This document shows, in pieces, positions 41,507 through 50,098 of a stretch of 64,000 nt of DNA. The notes beneath the pieces were generated by a model. It was not told the DNA's origin. It searched no databases and saw only the letters and a program-made list of their open reading frames with translations. A program made the position numbers and the translations under genes. Source of the DNA: Paenirhodobacter populi (GTDB taxonomy: Bacteria > Pseudomonadota > Alphaproteobacteria > Rhodobacterales > Rhodobacteraceae); NCBI RefSeq assembly GCF_004022215.1, contig NZ_SAUZ01000004.1, forward strand, positions 124,001 through 188,000, written 5' to 3'. The stretch's first letter is position 1. Every line of letters starts with the position of its first letter.

Positions 41507-42300
41507 GGCGGCTGCTCCAGGGCGGGGCAGGGGGTGGCCGCCGCTTCACGCATACGTTCTACCCGCGCCTCGGCATCTCGCAGCATATCCGGGATCAGGC
41601 GCGTCTCCGGCAGGTTCTTCCAGTATTTCTTCGGCATTTCCGAGCGCATCGCATCCAGCTTCACCCGTGACGGGTTAAAGATATTGGCGAAATAGGTGGC
41701 CCAGAGACTTTCTGAGGCATCTTCGGGCAGATCGGGCCGGGCGCCGCCGTTGTGAAAGGTCAACCGGCCGGCTTCGAACCGTGCGGTCAGGCCTGGCGTC
41801 GCAATCATCCAGTCCATATCCGCGAAGCGTTTGACGAAAAAAGAACTGCCGGGCTCCAGCGTGTCATGCTCTGGCTCAAACCAGGCAGCGAAGCGGCGCC
41901 GGCCCTCAGAGGGTAGTTCGCGGAAGCGCACGAAAGCATGCATCTTGTGGATGTCGCGCCCCACCGATTTCGCCATCAGGTTCAGGCGACGGCCCAGCGG
42001 ATCGGCCTGCGACAGCGGATCACCCTGCCGCCGGTCAAGCTGCCAGAGTGCCCGATAGAGAAGCGCTGTCCGTTCGGGCGCAGAATGCCAGATCACTGAT
42101 CCGGCGAGTTTCAGAAAACCTCCGGGCACACGCGTCTGATGGGGTCCGGGCGTATCGGGCAGGGGGGCTGCGGCGAATAATCCACCCCCACCGGTCCAAC
42201 TGATTTCGTCGGGCGGAATCCGGTGGCTGATCGCAATACGGGCAGCTTCGCGCCAGGCATCAAAGGTGCCGCGCCCGGGCAGTGTGACAGTATAGCTCAC
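41350..42300 (-). CDS. TIGR03915-type DNA metabolism protein
   Basis: 316 residues from a GTG at 42300 overlapping the stop of the radical SAM gene (GTGA). YRALWQLDRRQGDPLSQADPLGRRLNLMAKSVGRDIHKMHAFVRFRE and FEPEHDTLEPGSSFFVKRFADMDWMIATP fit the TIGR03915 family, always found with UdgX and the radical SAM partner. The last 50 residues are basic and Pro-rich and look like an out-of-frame reading of udgX, so either the gene is naturally overlapping or a frameshift has split a fused protein. Role: presumed repair, mechanism unknown. Confidence 0.82.
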   Translation of the reverse strand: MSYTVTLPGRGTFDAWREAARIAISHRIPPDEISWTGGGGLFAAAPLPDTPGPHQTRVPGGFLKLAGSVIWHSAPERTALLYRALWQLDRRQGDPLSQADPLGRRLNLMAKSVGRDIHKMHAFVRFRELPSEGRRRFAAWFEPEHDTLEPGSSFFVKRFADMDWMIATPGLTARFEAGRLTFHNGGARPDLPEDASESLWATYFANIFNPSRVKLDAMRSEMPKKYWKNLPETRLIPDMLRDAEARVERMREAAATPCPALEQPPCPPATAPRCQPRPNGRKQWVKRARPPCNADAVASARRQHRPSGAKGSRRHV

Positions 42301-43528
42301 AACAGGCTCAGTTGCTCTGGCGGCGGTGCAAACCGGGCGCGCAGATCTGCGCTGTCCGTCAGGCCGCCGGGGGACCAGCCGGGCAGGGTGATGAAGGGGC
42401 GGGCCTTTTTCATCAGCGCTCCCATTCGCACGAGGTCCTCGTAGCGCATGGATCGCGTCCGGCGTTCGGTGACGATGCGGTCCACGGTGCGGGTGCCGAA
42501 CCCCGGTACGCGTAGCAGCATGTCGCGTCCGGCACGGTTCACCTCGACGGGAAAAAGGCCGCGATGCTGCAGTGCCCACGCAAGTTTGGGATCGATCTCC
42601 AGATCGAGATGGCCCGCATTTGTGCCCGTCGCGATTTCCTCGGCGCTGAAGCCGTAGAAGCGCAAGAGCCAGTCGGCCTGATATAGTCTGTGTTCACGCA
42701 GCAAGGGTGGCTGAACCAGCGGCAGCACCGATGAGGCGTCAGGGATGGGGGAGAAGGCCGAGTAATAGACGCGCCGGAGCTTGTAGCCAGCGTAAAGCCG
42801 GGTCGAGCTTTTCAGGATCGTCACGTCATCGGTGCCGTCCGCGCCGATGATCATCTGCGTACTCTGCCCGGCGGGCGCGAAACGGGCAGGGCGTTTCCCG
42901 GTGTGGCTTCGCTCCTTTGCCGCCTCGCCTTCCAGACGCACCTGCGCCATGGCGGCGCGGATCGTCTCTGGCCGTTTCTCGGGAGCGAGCTGGCGGACAC
43001 TGGCATCCTGCGGCAGCTCGACGTTGATCGAGAGACGGTCGGCGTGGAGCCGGCTTCACGGATCAGGTCGGGTGAGGCATCCGGGATAGTCTTGAGATGG
43101 ATATAACCTCTGAACCCGTGGTTCTGGTGCAGGGTCCTGACGATGCGAACCATATCCGCCATGGTCTGATCGGGCGACCGGATGATGCCGGAGGACAGGA
43201 ACAAGCCCTCAATGTAGTTCCTGCGGTAGAATTCCAAAGTCAGCGTTACAACTTCGTCGACCGAGAAGCGCGCACGTTCGATGTTGGATGACACCCGATT
43301 GATGCAATAGGCGCAGTCGAAGATGCAGAAATTGGTCATCAGGATCTTCAGCAGGCTGATGCAGCGCCCGTCCGGCGTATAGGCGTGGCAGATGCCGCTG
43401 CCGCCGGAGGAGCCGATGCCGCCTTTACGGGAGTCGCGCTTCTCGCCCCCGCTTGACGCACAGGAGGCGTCATACTTTGCCGCATCCGAAAGGATCGCGA
43501 GTTTGTGCTGAAGCGTCGTTCTTGCCAT
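42297..43528 (-). pseudogene. TIGR03916-type radical SAM DNA repair protein, frameshifted
   Basis: The N-terminal part, from ATG at 43528, carries the radical SAM motif TNFCIFDCAYCINR (C-x3-C-x2-C) after CASSGGEKRDSRKGGIGSSGG, hallmarks of this UdgX-associated family. The frame is lost after DLIREAG: one base is missing near 43046-43053 (GGCTCCACGCC where GGCCTCC or similar is expected). The C-terminal part resumes in the next frame (MAQVRLEGEAAKERSHTGKR onward) through a helix-hairpin-helix-like VNRAGRDMLLRVPGFGTRTVDRI to the stop at 42297. It is either a real recent mutation or a sequencing error. It heads the SOS-boxed repair operon. Confidence 0.85.
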
Positions 43529-43543
43529 GCAGGGGGAATATAT

Positions 43544-43558
43544 GTTCATGAAATGTTC
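43544..43558. promoter_or_regulatory. LexA (SOS) box upstream of the radical SAM-UdgX operon
   Basis: GTTCATGAAATGTTC on the plus strand (GAAC-N7-GAAC on the coding strand), an exact match to the alphaproteobacterial LexA box, 15 bp upstream of the radical SAM start codon. Confidence 0.85.
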
Positions 43559-43672
43559 GTCAATTTCCATGCCAGCAGGCAAGCGGAAATCGGGACGGCA
43601 GACCCGGGTCAGCGGCCGACGCTGCTCCGGGGCCAACCGATCAGCGTCGGTAGCCCAAGCCCACTCAGATCC

Positions 43673-43830
43673 GTAAGCGTTCGGGCTGACCGCTACCCAT
43701 TCCTGCGAGAGGGAAACAGATCATCGACCTCGTTGGTCTTGTCGTCGGGGATGCGGGCGAGCGTGTCGGCGAGCCAATCGTAGGGATCGACGGCGGCGAT
43801 CCTGGCGGGCTCGATCAGGGTGACCGGCAG
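43673..43830 (-). mobile_element. IS66-family transposase C-terminal remnant with one end
   Basis: The minus-strand frame reads TLIEPARIAAVDPYDWLADTLARIPDDKTNEVDDLFP and stops at 43693, matching the C-terminal tail of IS66 TnpC. GTAAGCG at 43673, near the stop, resembles an IS66 terminal repeat (ends GTAA). Only about 150 bp of the element remain; no tnpA or tnpB. Confidence 0.6.
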
Positions 43831-43884
43831 TAAGGGCGCGCGCGGTGGCGGCCACACCGCAAGATTGCTTTGACACATTCTTCG

Positions 43885-44346
43885 TTATGAGGTGGCCTCG
43901 TCTTTTCCTGCCAGATGGTGTTCCAGCTGCCGCAACAGTGCGATCAGCCTGCCAAAGCCATCCGAGCCGAGGGCCGAAAAGATTTCTACATTCCCGGTTT
44001 CGAGAATGCGTCCGACTTCGGGCATCAGATCGCGGCCCTTCTGCGAAAGCGCGAAAAGCGCCCTGCGACGATCGGCGCTGTCCGTCGTGCGAATAAGCAG
44101 CCCCTCTTTCACCATCCGGTCGAGCATCTGGGCCATGGCTGGCTGACCGATGCGGCCCATCTCGGCAAGCTCTTTCTGCGACAGATGCCCGGCAGCCTTC
44201 AGCGCCCCAAGCACGGGCATATACGCGACGTTGATGCCGAGCGGCGCCAGCCGTCGATCAAAGTCACGCGTGATCAGCCGCGCAACCTGGTTCAACAGGC
44301 GGCCTGGATTTCGATGCGAAGCGGCCTCATGCGTGAGTGAGGGCAT
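43885..44346 (-). CDS. MarR family transcriptional regulator
   Basis: 153 residues. Winged helix: INVAYMPVLGALKAAGHLSQKELAEMGRIGQPAMAQMLDRMVKEGLLIRT with wing TDSADRRRALFALS. It is divergent from a TetX-like monooxygenase gene and separated by a large inverted repeat that begins directly at its start codon, implying autorepression and control of the monooxygenase. Confidence 0.92.
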   Translation of the reverse strand: MPSLTHEAASHRNPGRLLNQVARLITRDFDRRLAPLGINVAYMPVLGALKAAGHLSQKELAEMGRIGQPAMAQMLDRMVKEGLLIRTTDSADRRRALFALSQKGRDLMPEVGRILETGNVEIFSALGSDGFGRLIALLRQLEHHLAGKDEATS

Positions 44347-44347
44347 T

Positions 44348-44386
44348 TACATTGGCTCCGATGTATTATATATCGGCCCCAATGTA
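44348..44386. promoter_or_regulatory. Long inverted repeat, probable MarR operator
   Basis: TACATTGGCTCCGAT (44348-44362), a 9-bp AT-rich centre (GTATTATAT) and ATCGGCCCCAATGTA (44372-44386): 15-bp arms with one mismatch. It covers the promoter region between the MarR and monooxygenase genes. Confidence 0.8.
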
Positions 44387-44408
44387 TCTCTGTGGGGGCT
44401 TCGGGGCA

Positions 44409-45506
44409 ATGTCCAGATCACTTCAGATCGCAATCGTCGGGGGCGGGCCAGGCGGGTTGACGGCGGCGATCATCCTGCACAGGCAGGGCCATCAGGTGCG
44501 GGTTTACGAGGCGGACCCCTCGGCCGATCACCGCAAGCAAGGTGGTACGCTCGATCTGCATGCGGACTCGGGCCAGTTGGCGCTTCACCGCGCCGGGCTG
44601 CTGGACAGTTTCCGGGCGATCGCACGCCATGAAGACCAGAACAGCACGGATATAGACCCGGTCACCGGTCAGGTGGAACAGACGCCGCCGCACCCGGAAG
44701 AGGACATGGACCGGCCCGAGATCGACCGAGGCCTTTTGCGACAGCTGCTGCTCGGGGCGCTTCCGCCTGGCTGCTTTATCTGGGGCGCGCGTCTCGATCA
44801 TGTCGAGATCGGCACGCAGGGCCGCCACACCATGGTATTTCAAAGCGGCGCGCGCGTTGAGGCCGATGTCGTGATCGGCGCTGACGGCGCATGGTCGCGT
44901 GTGCGCAAAGCTCTCACGCCTGTGGCTCCGTTCTACACCGGGGTCACGTTCCTTGAAGGCTGGATCGAGACCCCGACCCCCGCACAGACCGACCTTGTCG
45001 GTCATGGCTCGCTGTTTTCCTTCGGCGGGCCTGAGGCGGTTTTTGCCCAAAGGAACGGCGAAGGCCGGATCTGCGTCTATGCTGCCGTGCAAAGGCCGCA
45101 GGAATGGCTGAAAACACAGCTGGCACAGATGCCTGCGCCCGAGCTGGTGAGGCATATCTATCAGGGGTGGGCCGCGAACCTTCGCAGCCTTCTCGACGGC
45201 TGCGCGGCTTTCATCGAGCGGCCGATCTACAGCCTGCCGGCGGACTTCGGCTGGCAGGCGCATCCCGGCATTACGCTGATCGGAGATGCCGCGCATCTGA
45301 TGCCCCCGCTGGGGGTGGGCGTGAACCTTGCCATGCTTGATGCCACAGACCTTGCTGTCGCCATTGGCGATGGGTCGGACTGGCAAGAGGCGCTGCGGCA
45401 ATGCGAAATCTGCATCAGGGATCGCGCGCAATCCCATATGCGCGAAATCATCCCGGGCTTCACCGAATGGTTCGCGGGACCATCGCCCGTCCGCCAGCGC
45501 GCCTGA
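44409..45506 (+). CDS. FAD-dependent monooxygenase, TetX-like
   Basis: 365 residues from the ATG at 44409; upstream residues in the frame overlap the operator and are unlikely coding. IAIVGGGPGGLTAAIILHRQGH is the FAD Rossmann motif; GGTLDLHADSGQLALHRAGLL is close to the TetX signature; VVIGADGAWSRVR is the DG motif; LIGDAAHLMPPLGVGVNLAMLDA the GD motif. Group A flavoprotein hydroxylases of this type include tetracycline-inactivating enzymes, but substrates vary. The divergent MarR repressor suggests induction by an aromatic or drug-like ligand. Confidence 0.85.
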   Translation: MSRSLQIAIVGGGPGGLTAAIILHRQGHQVRVYEADPSADHRKQGGTLDLHADSGQLALHRAGLLDSFRAIARHEDQNSTDIDPVTGQVEQTPPHPEEDMDRPEIDRGLLRQLLLGALPPGCFIWGARLDHVEIGTQGRHTMVFQSGARVEADVVIGADGAWSRVRKALTPVAPFYTGVTFLEGWIETPTPAQTDLVGHGSLFSFGGPEAVFAQRNGEGRICVYAAVQRPQEWLKTQLAQMPAPELVRHIYQGWAANLRSLLDGCAAFIERPIYSLPADFGWQAHPGITLIGDAAHLMPPLGVGVNLAMLDATDLAVAIGDGSDWQEALRQCEICIRDRAQSHMREIIPGFTEWFAGPSPVRQRA

Positions 45507-45532
45507 GCTTTCGAAAAATCAAACAATCAACG

Positions 45533-46441
45533 TCATCGGGCGAAGGATAGCTGTCCGGCGGTGGCGTCCCCGAAATTTCCCGCCGCGACGGTGACATTCA
45601 CCGCCAGTTCGATGAGTGAATCACTGCTGCCGCTGAAGCTTCCTGCGACGGGGACGATCTGGTGAACGTCACGCGCGACGCCTACCGGGATCAGGTTTTT
45701 CGGCCCCACGCTCCGGTTGGTGGGATCGAAGGTAATCCATCCAGCGCCAGGTACAAAAATCTCAACCCAGGCATGGGTTGATCCTGGTCCGGCGGAGCCG
45801 ACCAGATTGTCCTGGGGATCAAACAGATAACCGGATACGATGCGGACTCCAAATCCCAGGGTCCGTGCCGCTTCGGCCAATAAAACCGCGAAATCCCTGC
45901 ACGATCCCCAGCCACGGCGCAGAGTTTCAAGTGGGGACTGGGTGCCCTCACTTTCCCGACTCTGGTAGGAAATCTGGTTGGAGACGCCATCACTGACATC
46001 CTTGAGAAGGGACAATGTGTCGGTCGGGCGGCTGAAGATGAAACCCTCGACCCATCGGGCAAGCTCGCCCGCGCTATCCTGATATTGCGGTACGGCAAGA
46101 GCTCCGAGATCGGTCAGGTCATCATTCGGATAGAGGAACGGCCAGCTGACGGCCGAGGCCGCGATCGAGAACACCGGCCAGTTCGGCGCTGTCAGTTCGA
46201 TCCGCGCACGGCTTTCGATCACCAGGTGCTCGGTTGGCGCACCGAAGCTGGCCGTGGCGACGGTATTGCCAAAGACGTCATGCGCCCAGGTGACCACGGC
46301 TTCGGGTGTCACAGAAATACTGTGGGACAGCAGGCCCAGGTCTCGCGATTCACGCGGGCGCAGCATCAGCCGATGGGGACCGAGAGACACCGGGTGCCGG
46401 TAACGGTAGGTGGTTATATGGGCCGTTTCGAGAAGGGTCAA
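45533..46441 (-). CDS. Transglutaminase-like cysteine protease family protein
   Basis: 302 residues from a TTG at 46441 with AGGA upstream, matching the usual start just before a THxTxYRY-type motif (here [28 protein letters not shown]). Core triad: Cys in [30 protein letters not shown], His in [15 protein letters not shown], Asp in ITFDPTN. All three are present, unlike the transglutaminase-like protein at 34368. It ends 27 bp from the convergent monooxygenase gene and is likely the last gene of a three-gene minus-strand operon. Confidence 0.85.
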   Translation of the reverse strand: MTLLETAHITTYRYRHPVSLGPHRLMLRPRESRDLGLLSHSISVTPEAVVTWAHDVFGNTVATASFGAPTEHLVIESRARIELTAPNWPVFSIAASAVSWPFLYPNDDLTDLGALAVPQYQDSAGELARWVEGFIFSRPTDTLSLLKDVSDGVSNQISYQSRESEGTQSPLETLRRGWGSCRDFAVLLAEAARTLGFGVRIVSGYLFDPQDNLVGSAGPGSTHAWVEIFVPGAGWITFDPTNRSVGPKNLIPVGVARDVHQIVPVAGSFSGSSDSLIELAVNVTVAAGNFGDATAGQLSFAR

Positions 46442-46488
46442 ATGACATCCTGCGCTGGTCAGGGAGGAAGGGGCTTCGGAGGGGCGCC

Positions 46489-46683
46489 TCAGGTTCTGCG
46501 GGGGGAGCCGTGGCTTATGGGGGCTGCATTTCGCCAGGCATGCGACGATTTGCAGTGCCGGCAGATGCGCTCGCCGAAGCCTTCGCTCCAGAATACCGTC
46601 CCGCAACGCATACAGGTTCGTTGGGTCGGGACATCCGCGACGGCGGGCCGCTGAAAGGCATCTTCTGGAACGGGTTTGTTCAT
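46489..46683 (-). CDS. Small zinc-ribbon-like protein
   Basis: 64 residues with [24 protein letters not shown], two C-x2-C knuckles that should bind zinc. Similar short proteins occur in Rhodobacteraceae; function unknown. ATG overlaps the stop of the upstream gene (ATGA), so they are co-translated. Confidence 0.8.
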   Translation of the reverse strand: MNKPVPEDAFQRPAVADVPTQRTCMRCGTVFWSEGFGERICRHCKSSHAWRNAAPISHGSPRRT

Positions 46684-46991
46684 GGAATTTTCGGTTCATC
46701 TTCGATCAGCCGGGCCAGATCACCAAGCGCGCGCTGAATCAGTTTCTGTTTCCGGGCGTCCTGGGATTCCGCGGTTTCAGAGTAGCGGCGGATCAGGTAT
46801 TGCGCTTTGATGGCCGCTTCGTGCCAGGTCACCGCCGGTTCGGCCAGGAGCTGTGCCTCGAGCTCTTCCTGCCGACGGCGCAACGCCTCCTGATCCGCTT
46901 CGAATTCCTTCAGGGAATGACGCCGGAAATCGGTCGCCATCTGACCTTCGGTCGTGCGCCGGGCATCGAGGTTCACCGGATCATCTGTCAT
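46680..46991 (-). CDS. Small coiled-coil hypothetical protein
   Basis: 103 residues, charged and helical ([23 protein letters not shown], then [40 protein letters not shown]). No named family. Coupled to the zinc-ribbon gene and probably in an operon with the transglutaminase-like gene. A structural or DNA-associated role is possible but unsupported. Confidence 0.75.
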   Translation of the reverse strand: MTDDPVNLDARRTTEGQMATDFRRHSLKEFEADQEALRRRQEELEAQLLAEPAVTWHEAAIKAQYLIRRYSETAESQDARKQKLIQRALGDLARLIEDEPKIP

Positions 46992-47151
46992 GGCGGTCCT
47001 CCCTTGAAAATGTCCCGCTGCGATCAGGACTGGTGCAATATCCTTGCCGAATAAACGCCGTGCCCGACGATCCGATCCTTGGTGATCCCCTGATTTGGAT
47101 CAGTCGTCGCGGATCTCGTCCCACACGATGATCTATCGTGTTTCACCGATG

Positions 47152-47649
47152 CTAAATCGTGAGAGACGGCATCCCCTCGTTCTCGGCAGCCTGAATGGCA
47201 TTGACTTCCCGGACACTGCTCAATGGCATTCGGGGCGCGCGGATCTGGTCGGGTCCGACAGGTTCAGATATGTTTGAACCTTCATATATGCGCCGAAGGT
47301 GCCCCTCAGAAATTCCGTCAGCCTGCATCACGAGCCGTGTCATCGGATCGGCGAGCATATCTTCCAGGAACAGCTCGGTAAGCTCTTTCCCCGACATTTT
47401 GTCCTTTGCATGAGCGCGATCCAGGTCCGTCAACGAAAGCGTCAGACTCCGCGCCAGTCCAGGATGTGACTCACGCGGGTGTAACCGCACCAGAACAGAA
47501 GCTCTCCAGTTTTCCGGGTCCAGGTGACTCGCAGGCACCGAGAGTTCTGTTTCCAGATCGTACTCTCCGGCCGGGAGCGTTTCATCAAAGCCCGGGACAG
47601 TGAAGGGTCTCAGAAAAACTGCGGTCGTCTTGCGGATCAGGCCCTCCAT
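47152..47649 (-). CDS. Hypothetical protein with FxxPFxxxGFxxxLPAGxY motif
   Basis: 165 residues. The N-terminal AVFLRPFTVPGFDETLPAGEYDLETEL resembles VTFSHAFTLSGYSDVLPAGKYDVLVEEEL in the protein encoded at 48184-48498, so the two are paralogues of one small unnamed beta-rich family. The C-terminus (MTRLVMQADGISEGHLRRIYEG) is different. No signal peptide. It may be co-transcribed with the two genes upstream, although a perfect hairpin lies between. Confidence 0.7.
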   Translation of the reverse strand: MEGLIRKTTAVFLRPFTVPGFDETLPAGEYDLETELSVPASHLDPENWRASVLVRLHPRESHPGLARSLTLSLTDLDRAHAKDKMSGKELTELFLEDMLADPMTRLVMQADGISEGHLRRIYEGSNISEPVGPDQIRAPRMPLSSVREVNAIQAAENEGMPSLTI

Positions 47650-47817
47650 TCACGCACTCCTTTGCTGTGCCGATGGTCGGATGTGAGCCTTCAGAACACA
47701 GTCGTATGCTCGCGGAGGCACTCCCCGTTTTTCCGGATTTGCGATAGGCTTGACGATTGGCGCCGTCTGCCCCGATGCTTGCTTGCGCAATCTAAAAGCT
47801 TGACGAGATGGACTGCC
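47650..47817. other. Short spacer without a supported gene
   Basis: About 170 bp between two minus-strand hypothetical genes; apart from the hairpin at 47818 I see no feature. Confidence 0.35.
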
Positions 47818-47843
47818 GGGAGATTGTGCCAGCACAATCTCCC
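47818..47843 (-). terminator. Perfect 12-bp hairpin after the small membrane protein gene
   Basis: GGGAGATTGTGC-CA-GCACAATCTCCC, directly abutting the stop codon (TAG at 47845-47843) of the upstream minus-strand gene. The very stable stem suggests a terminator or mRNA 3' stabiliser even without a T tract. Confidence 0.65.
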
Positions 47844-48187
47844 TAGAGTTCCAGCCCGGTCACGCAGGCCTGCGCCAGATCGCGGTTCGGCGTATCATTG
47901 CCCGGCATGGTCGCCCAGCCGGTCTGCATCAGTGCATCGCGACGCTGGGAGGTGGATGCCGCCTGGATCGTCGCGAGCTTCGCGAGGCGATCGGGATCGG
48001 TGCGCGATCTGTCAAGGCAGATGGGGACCAGGGCCGCGATCACTCCGTCATGGGCGACCGCGCTTGCCATCTTGGTCGCGCCGCCCCCGGTCATCCAACC
48101 ACCCCAGGAGAATCCGGCGATGCCGATCACCACCGCTCCGATCACGGCGCCGTAGATACCGGGTTTCAGCCATTCGGGAGTGTTCAT
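47843..48187 (-). CDS. Small membrane-anchored hypothetical protein
   Basis: 114 residues. After MNTPEWLKPG comes one membrane segment (IYGAVIGAVVIGIAGFSWGGWMTGGGA), then a soluble domain with two Cys (VPICLDRS and LAQACVTGL), probably outside the cytoplasm. It is a recurrent but unnamed proteobacterial protein type as far as I can judge. Coupled (ATGA) to the paralogue-pair gene upstream. Confidence 0.75.
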   Translation of the reverse strand: MNTPEWLKPGIYGAVIGAVVIGIAGFSWGGWMTGGGATKMASAVAHDGVIAALVPICLDRSRTDPDRLAKLATIQAASTSQRRDALMQTGWATMPGNDTPNRDLAQACVTGLEL

Positions 48188-48498
48188 TTCAGGTTCTCCT
48201 GCGGAGATTGCGCCGCGCCGCGTGGTTGTGCATCAATTGAGAATGCCAGGTCACGGCTCAGTGCCGCTTCCAGATCTTCTTCGGTGACCGGGCGCATCTC
48301 GACCCGACCCGCTTCTTTGCCCTTGCCGCCGACCATCATACAGGTCGAGGTCCGACGGTATGCTTCAAAGCTCAGCCCCTGCAGGAGTTCCTCCTCGACA
48401 AGGACGTCATATTTTCCGGCGGGAAGGACGTCGGAATACCCGGACAGAGTGAACGCATGGGAAAATGTCACCTGTTTTCTGGATGACCGCGTGTTCAT
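48184..48498 (-). CDS. Hypothetical protein, paralogue of the 47152 gene
   Basis: 104 residues from the ATG at 48498. VTFSHAFTLSGYSDVLPAGKYDVLVEEELLQGLSFEAYRR parallels the protein encoded at 47152-47649. It may adopt a small beta fold; function unknown. It overlaps the membrane-protein gene by 4 bp, so the two are made together. Confidence 0.7.
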   Translation of the reverse strand: MNTRSSRKQVTFSHAFTLSGYSDVLPAGKYDVLVEEELLQGLSFEAYRRTSTCMMVGGKGKEAGRVEMRPVTEEDLEAALSRDLAFSIDAQPRGAAQSPQENLK

Positions 48499-48740
48499 CT
48501 CCGACCCTCCGAGTGTTTCTGATGTTGGCATTGGCCAGATGCCGCGCCCTGCTGATGACAAGAGCCGATGAGATGGCCAAATTCCTAACGAAGCATACGC
48601 CAGTCTTCACGATCCGGGGCTGATCAGTGTTAGCCTCCAGCAAAAGCGGTCGCCAATACTGCAGTGCAAGTTGCGGTCTTTCGAACAGGTGAGCGCAGTT
48701 CGCGGGGAAGGTGCCAACGCGCTGCCGCGAACAAGATTGC

Positions 48741-49475
48741 TCACCGCAGCAGCGGACCATCGTGATCCATATACCCGGTGTCGAAACCCGCCAGTGCCTG
48801 AAGGCGGCCGAAATCGTTAAAGACCACCTTGCCCTTCTGGAACGTGACCAGCCCGTCCTCCCGCAATTGCCGCAGCACCCGGTTGACGTGAATGGCGCTC
48901 AGGCCAAGCGCGTCAGCCAGATGATACTGGGTCAGAGGACAGGTGAACCCCGTCCTGTCGCCCACCCCTACGAGTTTCAGCCGTGCCCCAAGTTCCAGCA
49001 GCAGATGCGCCATTCGCTCCACCGCAGAGCGTCGCCCGAGATTGACCAGATGCTCGACCATCATCGCTTCGTCCCGGGATGAGGCCCAGAGGACGGCGGT
49101 GGCCAGCCGGGGTGCCTCGGCAAAGGCGCCGAGAATATCCGGGGCAAAAACCTCGGAGGCTTCGATATTCGTCAGCGCCTCAAGGCTCAGGTCCGAGGTT
49201 CGGAACAGGATGCTGCGCAAGCCCAGAAAATCGCCGGGGATCTGGAAGTTCACGACCTGGCGCCCGCCATCGGGCAGCATCTTATAGGAACAGGCCCAGC
49301 CTTCGGCCAGGATGAAGGCGGAGGCGTTCGACTGGCCCTCGTGCATCATCTCATGCCCGGCGAGGAAGGTTCTGCGCCGCCGGTGAAAGCGAGCAAGGGT
49401 TTCCAGATCAACCGCTGACAAGGCCACGAAGGCGGACAGTTTCCGGGTCAGCGGGCTGCTTTCGACAGGGTTCAA
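48741..49475 (-). CDS. Crp/Fnr family transcriptional regulator
   Basis: 244 residues from a TTG at 49475 with GGGAGA upstream; the frame extends to 49571 but with an atypical leader. Cyclic-nucleotide-binding fold (FLAGHEMMHEGQSNASAFILAEGWACSYKMLPDGGRQVVNFQIPGDFLGL) and C-terminal helix-turn-helix (YHLADALGLSAIHVNRVLRQLREDGLVTFQKG). It lacks the N-terminal Cys cluster of FNR in the chosen frame. Such regulators in Rhodobacteraceae plasmids respond to oxygen or redox stress; target unknown. Confidence 0.9.
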   Translation of the reverse strand: MNPVESSPLTRKLSAFVALSAVDLETLARFHRRRRTFLAGHEMMHEGQSNASAFILAEGWACSYKMLPDGGRQVVNFQIPGDFLGLRSILFRTSDLSLEALTNIEASEVFAPDILGAFAEAPRLATAVLWASSRDEAMMVEHLVNLGRRSAVERMAHLLLELGARLKLVGVGDRTGFTCPLTQYHLADALGLSAIHVNRVLRQLREDGLVTFQKGKVVFNDFGRLQALAGFDTGYMDHDGPLLR

Positions 49476-49626
49476 CGGCTTCTCCCGGTTGGAGCGGAAT
49501 TCACGACAGGCCAGCGGGCAGGCTGCTCTGGAGCAGTCCAGCCGACAGAACTTACTGTCAGGATGATGCAACTCATCGGGATTCTGTCGTGTCCTGATCC
49601 CTTGTATACCAAAAGGACCTCGCGCG

Positions 49627-49857
49627 ATGCCCGGCCAGACAGATCATGCAGGAATGGCAGCACTTTCCATTTGCGAGGCGCTCCTGCTCGCCATCAATGA
49701 CCACAAACTTCTGCCCGAACGCGAGATCGCAGGCGTGCTCCGCGATGCGGCAGCCGCGCATGAGAATGCAGCGGGCAATGCAACAGAGATGGAGATGCAT
49801 CAAAGCGTCGCCAACCTGATCAATGGGATCAAGATTGAAGGAAGCGCGCCCGGGTGA
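49627..49857 (+). CDS. Small conserved hypothetical protein
   Basis: 76 residues, helical: DHAGMAALSICEALLLAINDHKLLPEREIAGVLRDAAAAHENA. I recognise the pattern from short uncharacterised Rhodobacteraceae proteins but no function is known. It is divergent from the Crp/Fnr gene across 151 bp, so it may be its target. Confidence 0.7.
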   Translation: MPGQTDHAGMAALSICEALLLAINDHKLLPEREIAGVLRDAAAAHENAAGNATEMEMHQSVANLINGIKIEGSAPG

Positions 49858-50098
49858 ATCTGAAACGCAAACAACGGGTTGCCATTGTCTCGAGGGCCGA
49901 TATTTGGAGAGATGATCTTCCGATCAAGCGCGTCAGCATGCGACGCGGCTTCGATATGGCGTCCCTCCGCTCCCTCAGGTTTACGCCGAGCCCTGGGTTT
50001 CTAACACCAGGAAGAGGTTCACCCATTTTGCAGAGGGCGTGTCCCGCCACTTTTAACGCCCGACGCGGCTTTGAGTGGCAGAGACCATGCCGATGCTT

